DNA from: Petaurus breviceps papuanus
Lineage: Eukaryota; Chordata; Mammalia; Diprotodontia; Petauridae
Direction: 5' to 3'
Length of the DNA: 64,000 nt
Assembly: GCA_028583685.1 (NCBI GenBank)
Contig: JAMXIF010000003.1
Coordinates: 54,094,610 to 54,158,609, forward strand
The notes under the pieces were generated by a model. The model did no database searches. It saw only the letters and a list, made by a program, of their open reading frames with translations, and was not told the origin of the DNA. Positions within the stretch are counted from its first letter, which is position 1; each line of letters opens with the position of its first letter. The translations under genes were made by a program, and so were the position numbers. This document shows positions 10,880 to 20,921 of this stretch, piece after piece.

Positions 10880-10955
10880 GAAGCTGATGTGGTATAGAGA
10901 ATAGATGACTGCCCTTGGAGCCAAGAAAACCTGGCTCTAGGTCCTGCCACACACA
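10880..10955 (+). mobile_element. MIR-like SINE head running into a simple repeat
   Basis: The sequence GAAGCTGATGTGGTATAGAG, CCCTTGGAGCCAAGAAAACC resembles a MIR 5' half. It ends where the CT-rich microsatellite starts. Confidence 0.45.
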
Positions 10956-10990
10956 CTCTCTCTCTCTGTCTCTGTCTGTCTGTCTGTCTC

Positions 10991-11045
<55 letters not shown>
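10953..11045. repeat. (TC)n/(TCTG)n microsatellite
   Basis: A pyrimidine tract of CT and CTGT units runs up to the assembly gap. The frames across it are artefacts. Confidence 0.95.
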
Positions 11046-11145
11046 NNNNNNNNNNNNNNNNNNNNNNNNNNNNNNNNNNNNNNNNNNNNNNNNNNNNNNN
11101 NNNNNNNNNNNNNNNNNNNNNNNNNNNNNNNNNNNNNNNNNNNNN
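11046..11145. other. Assembly gap (100 N)
   Basis: Exactly 100 unknown bases directly follow the CT microsatellite. The size is probably a placeholder. Confidence 0.99.
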
Positions 11146-11454
11146 AGTGCTGGGTTTAGGGCATGGCACCCCATTAATCTGGAAAATTCACGTAAAATTT
11201 GGTGGCGCTCCTTTCATACCAGAGAAGTTTGAATTTTTTCTTTTTCTTTTATGGTGTGTTTATATTACTGTAAAATTTGGGTTGTGTTTGGTCATAGGTC
11301 CTGTGTCATCTGCTAGCCTTCACATGTCTTTTGTGGCTTCTGCAAAACTCTCAAAAAATTCCCATTTCTTATGCCTATTGGTGATATATGGAAACCAGAA
11401 TGGGGAAAGTATGAATGTAGAAGGGATAACTGTACCTTGTCATCTACATGTTGT

Positions 11455-11572
11455 CTCCTCCATTAGAATGTGAGTGCCCTGAAGGCACTATTCTCAAATA
11501 GCCCCAGCATTTAGCACAGTGCCTGGCATATAGTAAGTGCCTAATAAATGTTTGTTGACTGCCTGACATACT
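11455..11572 (+). mobile_element. L2 3' end
   Basis: The typical L2 tip is visible: CATTAGAATGTGAGTGCCCT, TAGCACAGTGCCTGGCATAT and CCTAATAAATGTTTGTTGAC. Confidence 0.85.
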
Positions 11573-11970
11573 GAAGAATCAATGACTTGTATAGGTGGAG
11601 GAAAGTTCCACACTCGTATTTCCCTATATTGATTAAATTACAGGTCCAGACAAAACAAGAAAAAAACTATTAAAAATTTTTAGTGATCATCTAAGAAAAA
11701 AAAAGAGATTGGTCCAAAAATGGCAGGATGTCTTCATCAGACACAAGTTAATGCCTGAAAAAGCTAGTTTTTAAAACATAGTTTTTCTAAACTAGTAAAC
11801 TAGAAACTCCTATATATGTACATTAGGTTTAACCAAGCATTTGACAGTTTCTTGGGCTGTTCTTGAGGATATGGTACAGAGGTATAAGCTAGATGATAGT
11901 ATAATTAGATGGATTCCATCCTGGTTGGAGGGCCAAGCCCAAGGTGGGATATCGCCCTTAGAAGGACATG

Positions 11971-12123
11971 GATATTCTATCGGATTACATGCTGCCATGG
12001 GGGTGAAGGAAGCAAAGAAGGGGGGGGTTTGGAACTCAAAATCTTGTGGAACTGAATGTTGTAAACTATAGTAAATAATTTTTTAAAAAAGTTTGAGGCC
12101 AAAAAAAAAAACCCCAAAACCCA
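11971..12123 (+). mobile_element. Short 5'-truncated L1 3' end
   Basis: It matches the marsupial L1 3'UTR seen also at 28360 and 49172 (TTGGAACTCAAAATCTTGTG, GAACTGAATGTTGTAAACTA) and ends in an A-rich tail. AGAAGGACATG lies on both sides (11960-11970 and 12124-12134), a target-site duplication. The insertion is therefore only about 153 bp. Confidence 0.7.
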
Positions 12124-12201
12124 AGAAGGACATGTCGAGGACTCTTGGGAACTGTTCCTGGCCTTATGCCATAAAACATTTTCATCAGTAACTTGGATAA
12201 A

Positions 12202-12203
<2 letters not shown>

Positions 12204-12283
<80 letters not shown>
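12204..12283. repeat. (GT)n(GA)n compound microsatellite
   Basis: About 38 bp of GT passes into about 40 bp of GA. Confidence 0.95.
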
Positions 12284-12286
<3 letters not shown>

Positions 12287-13094
12287 GTGTGTGTATAGCC
12301 TACAGGTGATAACTAGATAACACACATGATATTATGACAGGATCCAAAAAAAGATTTACACAGCCAGAACATTGGGTCAAATTGAATAAGGATAAATATG
12401 AAATTTTGCATGTGAGTTCTAAAAGTCAACTTTGTAAATATAAGATAGGGAAGATATTTATAAAAAGAAAATTCTCTGGAAAATTATCTGGGAGGTCAAG
12501 GACAACTTTTTCAGTTGAATTAGAAAGGAGAGTTGGGGGTGGGGGGTGTGATAGAACCAGCTCTTACCCTAGTGAAAACTGATTATTAAATTTTCATTGT
12601 GAGCATTTATGCCTTCGAAATCATCAGATGCTGTGAATCAAGGCTTGATTTATTGTTTTGTTGATTGTCTAGACTTCAGAGTGATAGAGAAAATGTTAGT
12701 GCAGATTGAACTTAAAAGTATATTGTGGGTGCATTTTTCTTTCTTTTTGAGAACAGATTGTTCTCCCCTGGTGAGGAGTGTGTGTTGGTATGGGTCAGTG
12801 AATTTAAAAGTTTGAGAATCATTACCTAAAATAAAGGAAGTTCATTCTATAGCTTAGCCCAACAAGTCTGCTGGTTTTTAGCTATTGTTTTTAATATATT
12901 AGGGCAGGTTACCTAGAACAGGTTTCACTGCAGAGCAATGAGGAAGAAAGCCATAGGAGACCACACTAGCATGTTCCCTTGTAGCATGGCTCAGCTCCTG
13001 ATTCTCTGTGCTATTTTTCTGCCTTGTCCCTGTGAGGGTAACTCCTCCCCACGGCGAGGAATCCTCCCTTCCCTTTTCAGCTCCCTTTTATGTC

Positions 13095-13230
13095 TTGTCT
13101 CAGATATTATGTCTTGTCCATTAGAATATAAGCTCTTTGAAGGCAGGAACTGTCTTTTTGCTTGTATTTGTATTCCCAGTGCTTAGTACAGTGCCTGGCA
13201 AATAGCAAGCACTTAATAAATGCTTGATCT
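13095..13230 (+). mobile_element. L2 3' end
   Basis: CCATTAGAATATAAGCTCTT, GGCAGGAACTGTC, TTAGTACAGTGCCTGGCAAA and CTTAATAAATGCTTG mark the tip. Confidence 0.85.
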
Positions 13231-13424
13231 TTCTATCACACCACAGATAACTAATAGGATAGGGGGTTTCCATAAATATAACGCACTATTAAAGTCTCTT
13301 CTTCCATTTTTCTAGTGGATCAGGATCCACAGATATTCTGATATCCCACACTTCTTTGGAGAATAAAAGTTCATGTATGCATATTTCGAATGTACCATGG
13401 CTAACAATTATTTGCCTTTTTGAT

Positions 13425-13560
13425 TCAAGAAATATTTATTAAGAGCCTACTGTATACAGTACATGTGCCAAGTCACAGAGAGTGGGGATGGTGACATATA
13501 AAATTGAGATAAGACACAATCTCTGGCCTGACAGAGTTAAAAATCTTGCAGGAAGCTAAG
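13425..13560 (-). mobile_element. L2 3' end, antisense
   Basis: It begins with AAATATTTATTAAGAGCCTA and continues to the decayed block before CTGACAGAGTTAAAAATC. Confidence 0.55.
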
Positions 13561-14734
13561 TCCCCTACTCAGATAACCATAATCTGTGATTAGAGCTTTG
13601 GACATAGTTACCAAAAGTACCAAAGGATGGCCAGGTAATGGGGATGTGAGGTCACTCATTTGTTCCACCACAGGGTTTATAAAAGTCTTACACTAGAAAC
13701 CACATGTAGGTTTGGCAGTGTTTCAGATGGCAAGAAGCCAGTAATAGACTTTCAGTACTAACTTTATCACTAGATGGCCTTTCAAGATCCTTCCATCTCT
13801 AAGGTACAGTGATTCTGCATAGGTATCTCTTCAGTGGCTTTTTCTGTATTGTATGTATCATCTTTGACTGTGCAGTTATCTCCCTTTTTGGCCGGTTTCA
13901 GTGAGTAGAGACACAGACTCTCCTGAGAGAGGGGTATATTTCCAACCAGGAAAATGTCTTTCTCTTCCAAAAATCAAGAGCCAGTTGTGGTCATTTGGGG
14001 TCCACCACACAGCTTAAGGCATCAGGGTTTAGAAGAGTTTCTCAAGTCAGTAGTTCACACACTCTAGTGTACCTTCTGTGCCCGAGAACTAAAAGTCTTG
14101 GCTCTGTTTGACTACAACCGGAACATCTGTGTGTTGACATCATTTCAGGCTCCTGAGCCATCCATTGTGTGTGGATCCTTCTGGAGAGGGCCTCAGGGCA
14201 GTCCCCCTCCTTTTGTAATATTCGTGCATCTTTTTTTTTTGTTAGATTTTTGACAGCTTCCAAAATATTACTGAAGCAACAAAATCCACATTAGTAAAAG
14301 TCCCTTTTTTTCATGTTGAAAAATAATTTTAGTGTGTGTTAGCTTCTTAGCACCTCTTTCTTTACAGCTAACCATTTATAAGCAAAGAAGAAAAACAGTT
14401 AAAACTACTGAGTCCTTTTTTCTTTCTAGGACCAAGTTGATAAATAGGCAATAGATCAGAAAGTTTATTTATAAAGTATGTTTGTAATTCTTTGATGCAA
14501 ATGAGTCAGAAATGTTTTGGTTTTATTTCTCCATCAGTGACCTCTGTTGCATTAGCTAAAGTATAAAGTAAACCTGCCTATGTATATCACTTCTACAAAC
14601 ATTTAGTTGTTGTTATGTTTACTGCAGGACTGATAGTGTATATTCCAGTATGACCAAGGAAAGATCATGCTCCTTTCCTCCTTTCCTCCTTCTTTTAATT
14701 ACACATTAAAACAGCAATGGTGCCATGGTGGAAA
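13561..14734. other. Unassigned stretch
   Basis: A MIR 3' scrap is visible near 13770-13820 (GATGGCCTTTCAAGATCC). Two short minus-strand frames (13782-13970 and 14042-14263, 62 and 73 codons) have no recognised domain. Nothing else was identified. Confidence 0.4.
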
Positions 14735-15181
14735 GAACACCCTCTGGCCTCCAGCCTCATCATTCAACTGAAACTATTCAATCCTAAGTTGTTAATGAGC
14801 TTCTAGTTGTGAAATCTAATGGTCTTTTCTCACTTTTCATCCCTCTTGACCTCCCTGCAGCTTCTGACAATGTCAGTCACCTTCTGCTTGATAATCTCTT
14901 CTTTCTGAGCCTTTGGGACGCTGCTCTTTCCTGGTTTTGCTCCTCCCTCTCTGACCATGCTTTCTCATCTTCATCTGGATCACTATCCTTACCCATGGGC
15001 ACCTCCCATGACTCTGTCATAGGTCCTCTTCTCTTCTTACTCTATACTACTTCACTTAGGGGAAGCTTCCATGGATTCAGCCATCATTCCTTTGCAGATA
15101 ATGATCAGACTGATTTTTTCCCAGCTCTGGCTTCCAGTCTTGCACTTCTATTAGATATCTCAAACTGGATGCCCCACTCCT

Positions 15182-15421
15182 TTCAGTCATTTCACTCATG
15201 TCTGACTCTTTGTGAGCCAATTTGGGTTTTACTTCTCACAGATACTGGAGTGGCCTCCCATTTCCTTCTCCAACTCATTTTACAGATGAGAAAACTGAGG
15301 CAATTAGGATTAAGTGGCTTGCCATGGGTCACACAGCTAGTAAGTGTCTGAGGAAGGATTTGAACTCATGTCTTCCTGACTCCAGGCCTGGTGTCTATCC
15401 ACTGTACCACCTAGCTGCCCT
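15182..15421 (-). mobile_element. Group B SINE in L2
   Basis: This is a reverse copy with CATGTCTGACTCTTTGTGAG, GATGAGAAAACTGAGGCAAT and the head complement TGTACCACCTAGCTGCCC. Confidence 0.9.
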
Positions 15422-15472
15422 GATAGCTGTCTTATAGACATCTAAAATTCATCACGTCCAAAACTGAACTCA

Positions 15473-15620
15473 TGGGGTGGCCAGGTGGCGCAGTGGATAG
15501 ACCACCAGCCCTGGAGTCAGGAGGACCTGAGTTCAAATCCAGCCTCAGACACTTAACACAAAAATTAGCTGTGTGACCTTGGGCAAGTCACTTAACCCCA
15601 AATTGCCCTCCAAAAAAAAA
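15473..15620 (+). mobile_element. Group A SINE in L2
   Basis: The head is GGGGTGGCCAGGTGGCGCAG, followed by the B box GAGTTCAAATCC, CCTTGGGCAAGTCACTTAAC and an A-tail. AAAACTGAA flanks both sides as a target-site duplication, and the L2 resumes exactly. Confidence 0.95.
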
Positions 15621-15905
15621 AGGCAAAACTGAATTTTCCCCTAAACTCTCCCCCTTCCTACCTTTTTTTATTGCTGTCGTGGGCACCACCATCCTTTTAG
15701 CAACCCAGGCTTACAAGCTAGGTACATTCTCTACTCCTCATTCTTTCTCACTACCCCCCATATCCAATCCTATCTTTTCAACCTACATGACATCTCTTAT
15801 ATATGCTCCCTTTTCTACTGTGATACCACCACCACCCTATTCCAGGCTCTCATCATTTGGAATTTGGTCTATTACAGTAGTGTTCTGATTGGTCACTCTT
15901 TAGTC

Positions 15906-16010
15906 CAGGGGTGGGGAACCTGCAGCCTCAAGGCCACATGTGGCCCTCTAGGTCCTCAATTGCAGCCCTTTGACTAAATCTAAAATTCACAGAACAAATC
16001 CCTGCTATAG
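15906..16010. mobile_element. hAT MITE, left half
   Basis: CAGGGGTGGGGAACCTGCAG, GGCCACATGTGGCCCTCTAG and ACAGAACAAATCCC match the left half of the element at 55421. The right inverted repeat is missing. Confidence 0.7.
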
Positions 16011-16057
16011 TCCATCTTCCACTGAGCTGTCAAATTGATTGTCAGATTCCTTTAGTA

Positions 16058-16287
16058 CAGCTAAGTGGTACAGTGCCTGACCTGAATTCAGGAAGACTGA
16101 TCTTCCTGAGTTCAAATCTGATCTCAGACATTTACTAGCTGGGTGACCCTGGGCAAGTCACTTAATCCTGTTTGCCTCAGTTTTCTCATCTGTAAAATGA
16201 GCTGGAGAAGGAAATTTCAAACCATTCCAGTTTCTTTGCCAAGAAAACCCCAAATGGGGTCACAAAAAATAGGACGTAACTGAACAA
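16058..16287 (+). mobile_element. Group B SINE in L2
   Basis: It contains CAGCTAAGTGGTACAGTGCC, GTGACCCTGGGCAAGTCACT, CTTTGCCAAGAAAACCCCAA and the end GTAACTGAACAAGTG. Confidence 0.9.
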
Positions 16288-16907
16288 GTGACCATGTTCA
16301 ACAACTACCCCACGTCCTATTCAGTGAACCCCAGATGTCTCCCTAGCACATCCAAGATCAACGTAAAACCTTCTGTTTGACTTTGAAAATCCCCTATAGG
16401 GGCAGAACCCACAAAATGACACAGAAAAGCTAATCTCCCGCTGAGGACAGGCCGGCAGGAATCGGCTAGCACAGTGCTCTGGGAGCCAAGCCCAGGCCCC
16501 CGGGAGCCAAGCCCAGGACCCCGTGAGCCGGAGGTTTTAGCCCCAGGGCGGGCCTGACCAACCAGCCTGCAGAGTGTAGGGGGACAAAGAGACCAGTCTG
16601 AGGGGTAATCACTCTTGCTTTAACCTGCTTGGATCTAGATCGCAGTCTAGGATGGGAGGTCCTGGGTGTGTGTCCAGCTTGCCAGAGCGTGTGGAGGCCT
16701 CAGAGAGGGCACCCATCTAATACCTCCGGCAGCTGAGAAAACCCTAGCGTTTGGGACGAAAGCTCCCCTGTGTGGTGGCAGAGTCCTACTGTGGCAAAAA
16801 GCCCAGGGGTCAAGTGACTGAGGGGCAACATGACCAGGCAAAGGAAATAAAGCAGACAGACGATTCCAACATTAGACTCCTATTTTGGGGACAAAAAGGA
16901 GCAAAGC

Positions 16908-17890
16908 ATGGAACAGGAGGAAGACAGTGAAGTCAGAATTCCTGCACCAAAAGCTTCAAAGGAAAATGCAAGCTGGTTATAGGCCATAGAGGACCTTAAG
17001 AAACAGATAAGAGAGGTGGAGGAAAAATTGGGAAGAGAAATGAGAACAATGCAAGAAAATTACAAAATGAGAATCAACAGCCTGACTGAGGAAAATACAC
17101 CTTAAAAAACAGACTAACTCAAATGGCAAAAGAGGCTCAAAAAGGCAATGAGGAGAAGAATACCTTAAAAATCCGAATTTGCCAGATGGAAAAAGAATCT
17201 CAAAAGCTCAATGAGGAGAATCGTTGCTTTGGAATTAGATTGGAGCAAATGGAAGCTAATGACTTCACGAGAAATCAAGATGCTGTTAAACAGATCCACA
17301 CCAATGAAAGAATAGAAGGCAATATGAAATATCTCATGGGAAAAACCACTGACCTGGAAAATAGATCCAGGAGAGATAATTTAAAAATTATTGGACTACC
17401 TGAAGGCCATAACCAAAGTAAAAACCTAGAAATCATCCTCCAGGAAGTTCTCAAAGAAAACTGCCCTGATGTTTTAGAACCAGAGGGAAAAATAGAGGTT
17501 GAAAGAATCCACCGATCACCTCCTGAAAAAGATCCCAAAAAGAAAACTCCTAGTAATATTATAGCCAGGTTCTGGAATTCCCAGGTTAAGGAGAGAATAT
17601 TACAGGCAGCTAGAAAGAAACAATTTGAATATTGTAGAAACACAATCAGGATAACCCAGGATCTGGCAGCTTCTACACTGAGGGATCGAAGGGCTTGGAA
17701 GATGATATTCCGGAGGTCAAAGGAGCTAGGATTAAAACCAAGAATCACCTACCCAGCAAAACTGAGTATCATGTTTCAGGGGAAAATATGGTCATTCAGT
17801 GGAATAGAGGACTTTCATGCATTTTTGCTGAAAAAACCAGAGTTGAATAGAAAATTTGACATTCAGATACAAGAAGCAAGAGAAGCATGA
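16908..17890 (+). pseudogene. L1 ORF1, disabled
   Basis: It starts with MEQEED as in the intact copy and ends with the same FDIQIQEAREA. Codon 25 is TAG (16980-16982) where the intact copy has a Gln codon. One base is missing near 17095 in the coiled-coil region. From 17123 the frame is open for 255 codons through the RRM (ENRSRRDNLKIIGLPE) and C-terminal domain (TLRDRRAW, the YPAKLSIMFQGKIWSF block). No full-length product is expected. Confidence 0.9.
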
Positions 17891-17896
17891 GAAGGT

Positions 17897-18536
17897 TAAA
17901 CATCCTTGACTTGATTAGCTGATCAGACTCAAATATCTTAACTCTCCCAATCATTCTGGCCAACTTCTTCTGGATTTAGTTAAATATAGAACTTAGACCT
18001 GAAGATTTAAAACTCTAGATGATTAAGGGTAGAGTAAAGCAATATTATTACCTCCCATATGCCTTTCTTAATGCAGCTAAGTTGACATTAGCATTTCTTG
18101 GGACTGTTGTATTGTTGACCAGGAATATGCAAGTAAATGTTTAAAAACCACCTTTCTGAAGGAAAAGAAAAAAAGTACATACATCACACTTTTTGGTTTA
18201 ACCTCCAGTACTAACATTTTCCATTATTTCCTTAAGTAGAGACAATCAACAAAGGAATAAATCAAAGTTATTTTGAAGTGTTTGCTAGTTTCTGAGGTGT
18301 AAAAGCATATACTCAGTATTTAACAATCAGGTCTCATGAGCTTATTTGAACTGACTACTGCATACCCCTGTTATTAACTCATATTTGGCTTCGCTTTAAT
18401 TATTTAAAACAATAATTTTAAAAACTTCATGAATGTCATTAACTTCAGTTTAATTATCTCTCTCCTTTATCCTAACCTTAGGAAGTTGTGTTCTTTAATT
18501 GAAATTTATTAAATTTCAACTTAATTATTTGCATTT
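17897..18536 (+). other. Non-L1 3' segment of the composite
   Basis: This AT-rich 640 bp follows ORF1 inside the same target-site-duplicated unit. I see no SINE, L2, L1 ORF2 or coding frame. It ends with an ATTAAA signal and the A-tail. It could be a 3'UTR acquired by read-through or splicing, or the proper tail of an ORF1-only family. Confidence 0.55.
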
Positions 18537-19009
18537 AAAAAAAAAAGAAAACCTGTATAGGTTGCCCCTCTCCTGCCTTACTAGCCCTCTTACACCTTAC
18601 ACCCCTTTCCCTACCTACTTTGTGATTCAGACCCACACTCTGTCATTTTTCCTCACCCAGACACTCCATCTTATTTTCACTGGCCTTCCCCCATGCCTGG
18701 AACTCTCTCCCTCCTCATCTCTACCCCCTGGCTTTCCTGGCTTCTTTCATATTTCACCCAATGTCCCATCAAGCCTTTTCATGACTCCCCTCAATGCGAG
18801 TACTTTCTGTCTCTTTCCTATCTCCCATTTATTGTTTGCAAATTGTCTTGTTTGCACACAGTTGTTTGCCTATTGTTCCCCACCCCATAAAAATGTGAGG
18901 TCCTTGAGGGCAGGGACTCTTTTTGCCTTTTTGTTTATAGCCACAGGGCTTAGCAAACTGCCTGACCCATTGTAGTTGCATAGTAAACGGTAGTTGATTG
19001 ACTGACTAG

Positions 19010-19170
19010 AGCCAGAGGGCTAGGGTTCTTGTGGTACCCCTGAAGCTTATTCTTACTACCTGTGTGGGTGGGCTTGACTTCCCTAGGCCTCAGTTTTTTC
19101 ATATGTAAATTATGGGGTTTGTATTAGATGGCCCCTGAAGCCCCATCTCTCTCTAGTTCTGTGCTCCTGT
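19010..19170 (+). mobile_element. MIR fragment
   Basis: The sequence CCTAGGCCTCAGTTTTTTCA, GTATTAGATGGCCCCTGAAG and TCTCTCTAGTTCTGTG is a MIR core and 3' end. Confidence 0.7.
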
Positions 19171-19249
19171 GTTCTTTTCAGTGAGAAAAATGGAGAAACA
19201 GGAAACAAAAAGAGAACAAAAGCAAACACTATGCAAGGTGCTATACTCA

Positions 19250-20170
19250 CTCCCATAAAAATTCTGGGAGACACAGTGGAGTGAGAAGACGCAAGACAGC
19301 CACATGCCCTATTCTTCTCACAAAAAATAATAGTAGAAACATTAAAAAGACATGAAATTGCTAGAAATTCTCATAGGAAAAGTAAGATTCGTTAGAAAGA
19401 TAATAAAACAAAACAAAAAAAAAGTGCCATGATACAGTATTTTTAAAATTATGAAATAAGACAAATGAAAACATTAGAAAAAAAGCATTTTACAATAATA
19501 TAAAAAATAGACAGAGGGAAACAAATCCTGAGAGACAATAAGGAAGATATAACATCAATCCCCCTCGCACAAAAAATAACAAGAGAAATTAAAAGAATGG
19601 GTGAAACACACCTTAAAAATCCAGGGAAGAATTAAAGGATCTTGAGAGGAAATGACAGAACTTCAGCAAAAAGGAAAGTAGGATAGGGAAATGAAAAACA
19701 CCAGTTACCACAGCCAAAAACATGTTTAGCACTAGAAGTCAGAGAAGCAGCTAAACCCAGTTGAAATGGAACAACAAGCTCAGAAAATAATTCAACTGGA
19801 AAAATATTTGGAAGTAATGAAGATGAAGAAAGTGACAAATTTGGAGGACAGATGAAGGAAAGGAAACCTCAACGTTGTTGGGATCCTGGAAAATGTCAAA
19901 GAAGAAAAGTATCTGATCACATGTTTTAAGAAATTGTACAAGAAAATTTCAGAGCGATAGGAAACAAATGACATACTACAAATAAAAATAGAAGCCCAAC
20001 AATGATAAATTCATCCAGACATAGTACTATCAAGCTTCAAAATTATAGTAATAAAGTATCTTTCAAGCAGCCAAAAGAAAGAAAAACATCATACACACAC
20101 AAAAATGCCAATAATGGTCCTACGAGATTTTCCCTCAGAAAACCATAAATGATTTGAAGCATAACATTTT
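19250..20170 (+). mobile_element. Old L1, ORF1 region
   Basis: It is highly decayed. Near 19830-19960 a frame reads VTNLEDR, then NLNVVGILENVKEEKYL, the degenerate RRM motif of ancient mammalian L1/HAL1 ORF1. The A-rich coding-strand bias fits L1. It is much older than the copies at 84 and 16908. Confidence 0.6.
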
Positions 20171-20189
20171 TTTAAAAATCTAAAATATG

Positions 20190-20346
20190 GGGCCAGCTAG
20201 GTGGCACTGTGAATAGAGCACCAGCCTTGGAGTCAAGAGGACCTGAGTTCAAATCTAGCATCATATACTTAACACTTATTAGCCATGTGACCTTGGTCAA
20301 GTCACTTAACCTGAATTGCCCTGCCTTCCTCCCTCCAAAAAGAAAA
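20190..20346 (+). mobile_element. Group A SINE
   Basis: The head is GGGCCAGCTAGGTGGCACTG and the tail is CTCCAAAAAGAAAAAA. The perfect 16-bp duplication AAAAATCTAAAATATG is at 20174-20189 and 20347-20362. Confidence 0.95.
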
Positions 20347-20571
20347 AAAAATCTAAAATATGACTTTCACCCTCTGATACTAATCCTGAATTTCCCGGCC
20401 AATCTAATCGTAATTCAGAAATAAGTGAAAAACTAACATTTTTAAAACCTCAGAACCTCAAAGAATTAATGGAACAAAAATGATACTTCAAAAGAAACTT
20501 TGCAAGTGTGCTGCAGAAACATTTAGACTAGAGAGTACCTGGAACAAGAAATAGCCTTAACTTCTGATGAG

Positions 20572-20860
20572 CTCAGCTGGTACAGTGGTAAAATTGCCAG
20601 GCTTAGAACCAAGAATCTTGATTTCAGCTCCCACTTCAGACATTAGCCATTGGATCATAGTCAGTCAACTTATCTTTCAGGAGCTTAGTTTTCTCATCTT
20701 CAAAAAAGAAATAATAATACTTATACTAGCTATCTCTTAGGGTTGTTGTGAGGGAAGCAATTAATCAATAGTCATTTACCTTCTATATGCCATACACTTT
20801 GCTAAAGCACTGGGGAAAAAAAGGAAAAGTTTTTGCTGGCAAGGACCTTACATTTTATCA
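20572..20860 (+). mobile_element. MIR, then an antisense L2 tip
   Basis: At 20572-20765 there is a MIR (AGCTGGTACAGTGGTAAAAT, CTCTTAGGGTTGTTGTGAGG). From about 20766 the text (TTACCTTCTATATGCCATAC, GGCAAGGACCTTACATTTTA) looks like an antisense L2 3' end. Confidence 0.6.
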
Positions 20861-20921
20861 CTGGAAACTATCTGAGTATCTCTGTCTATATAGTTTTTAA
20901 TCTGTATTATTATTCTTTTAA

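Larger units (their letters stand above)
9950..12600 (+). mobile_element. L3/CR1-type LINE ORF2, decayed and interrupted
   Basis: Successive pieces follow CR1/L3 ORF2 order. The endonuclease end is at 9990-10110 (ILDLILINKELVAEVEMLR, with SVLKF following NDH). An RT start is near 10700-10860. RT motifs appear at 11820-11950 (YKLDDSIIRWIPSWLEG). A 3' RT piece at 12330-12430 has LNKDKYEILHV. It is split by a group A SINE, simple repeats, the assembly gap, a short L1 insertion and a GT/GA repeat. There are many stops and shifts; this is old. Confidence 0.7.
16401..18546 (+). mobile_element. HAL1-like composite: L1 5'UTR + ORF1 + non-L1 3' part + A-tail
   Basis: This is a single retroposed unit. 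GAAAATCCCCTATAGG (16385-16400) and GAAAACCTGTATAGG (18547-18561) flank it as a target-site duplication, and the host L2 is continuous across it. The unit holds an L1 5'UTR with about 250 bp missing relative to the copy at 1068-1817, then an ORF1. L1 similarity stops just after the ORF1 stop codon, at about 17897. About 640 bp follow that show no L1 ORF2 or L1 3'UTR. ATTAAA (18508-18513) lies 24 nt before a 10-A tail (18537-18546). It resembles the half-L1 (HAL1) layout known in mammals. A chimeric template-switched cDNA is the alternative. Confidence 0.75.
14735..19008 (+). mobile_element. L2 LINE broken by five later insertions
   Basis: L2 ORF2 and 3' end read in order in pieces at about 14735-15181, 15422-15472, 15621-15905, 16011-16057, 16288-16400 and 18547-19008. 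The first piece encodes RT: LSWFCSSLSDHAFSSSSGSL, SVIGPLLFLLY and FADN where the family has YADD. The last carries ATGCCTGGAACTCTCTCCCT and the tip GGCTTAGCAAACTGCCTG. The interrupters are two group B SINEs, a group A SINE, half a hAT MITE and the L1-derived unit. The 180-codon frame at 14809 is part of this LINE. Confidence 0.85.

Noticed and set aside
10791-11232. Frames rich in RE, DR and SLSLSV crossing the N run
   Set aside because: They are translations of the CT/CTGT microsatellite and of unknown bases.
14042-14263. A 73-codon minus-strand frame preceded by a T-rich, acceptor-like tract
   Set aside because: No domain is recognised, the neighbouring frames do not join in phase, and the tract lies on the wrong strand for a minus-strand acceptor.
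14809-15351. A 180-codon plus-strand open frame that could look like a host gene
   Set aside because: Its first part is L2 reverse transcriptase (FADN and GPLLFLLY motifs) and its end runs into a SINE; it is LINE debris.
17890-17900. A simple splice event joining L1 ORF1 to a cellular exon
   Set aside because: The sequence keeps GGTTAAAC, resembling L1 bases beyond the donor-like GTAAAC, so a clean splice at that donor does not fit; the joint needs another explanation or a family-level comparison.
19250-20170. A host coding region, suggested by A-rich frames
   Set aside because: The degenerate NLNVVGILENVKEE motif places it in ancient L1 ORF1.
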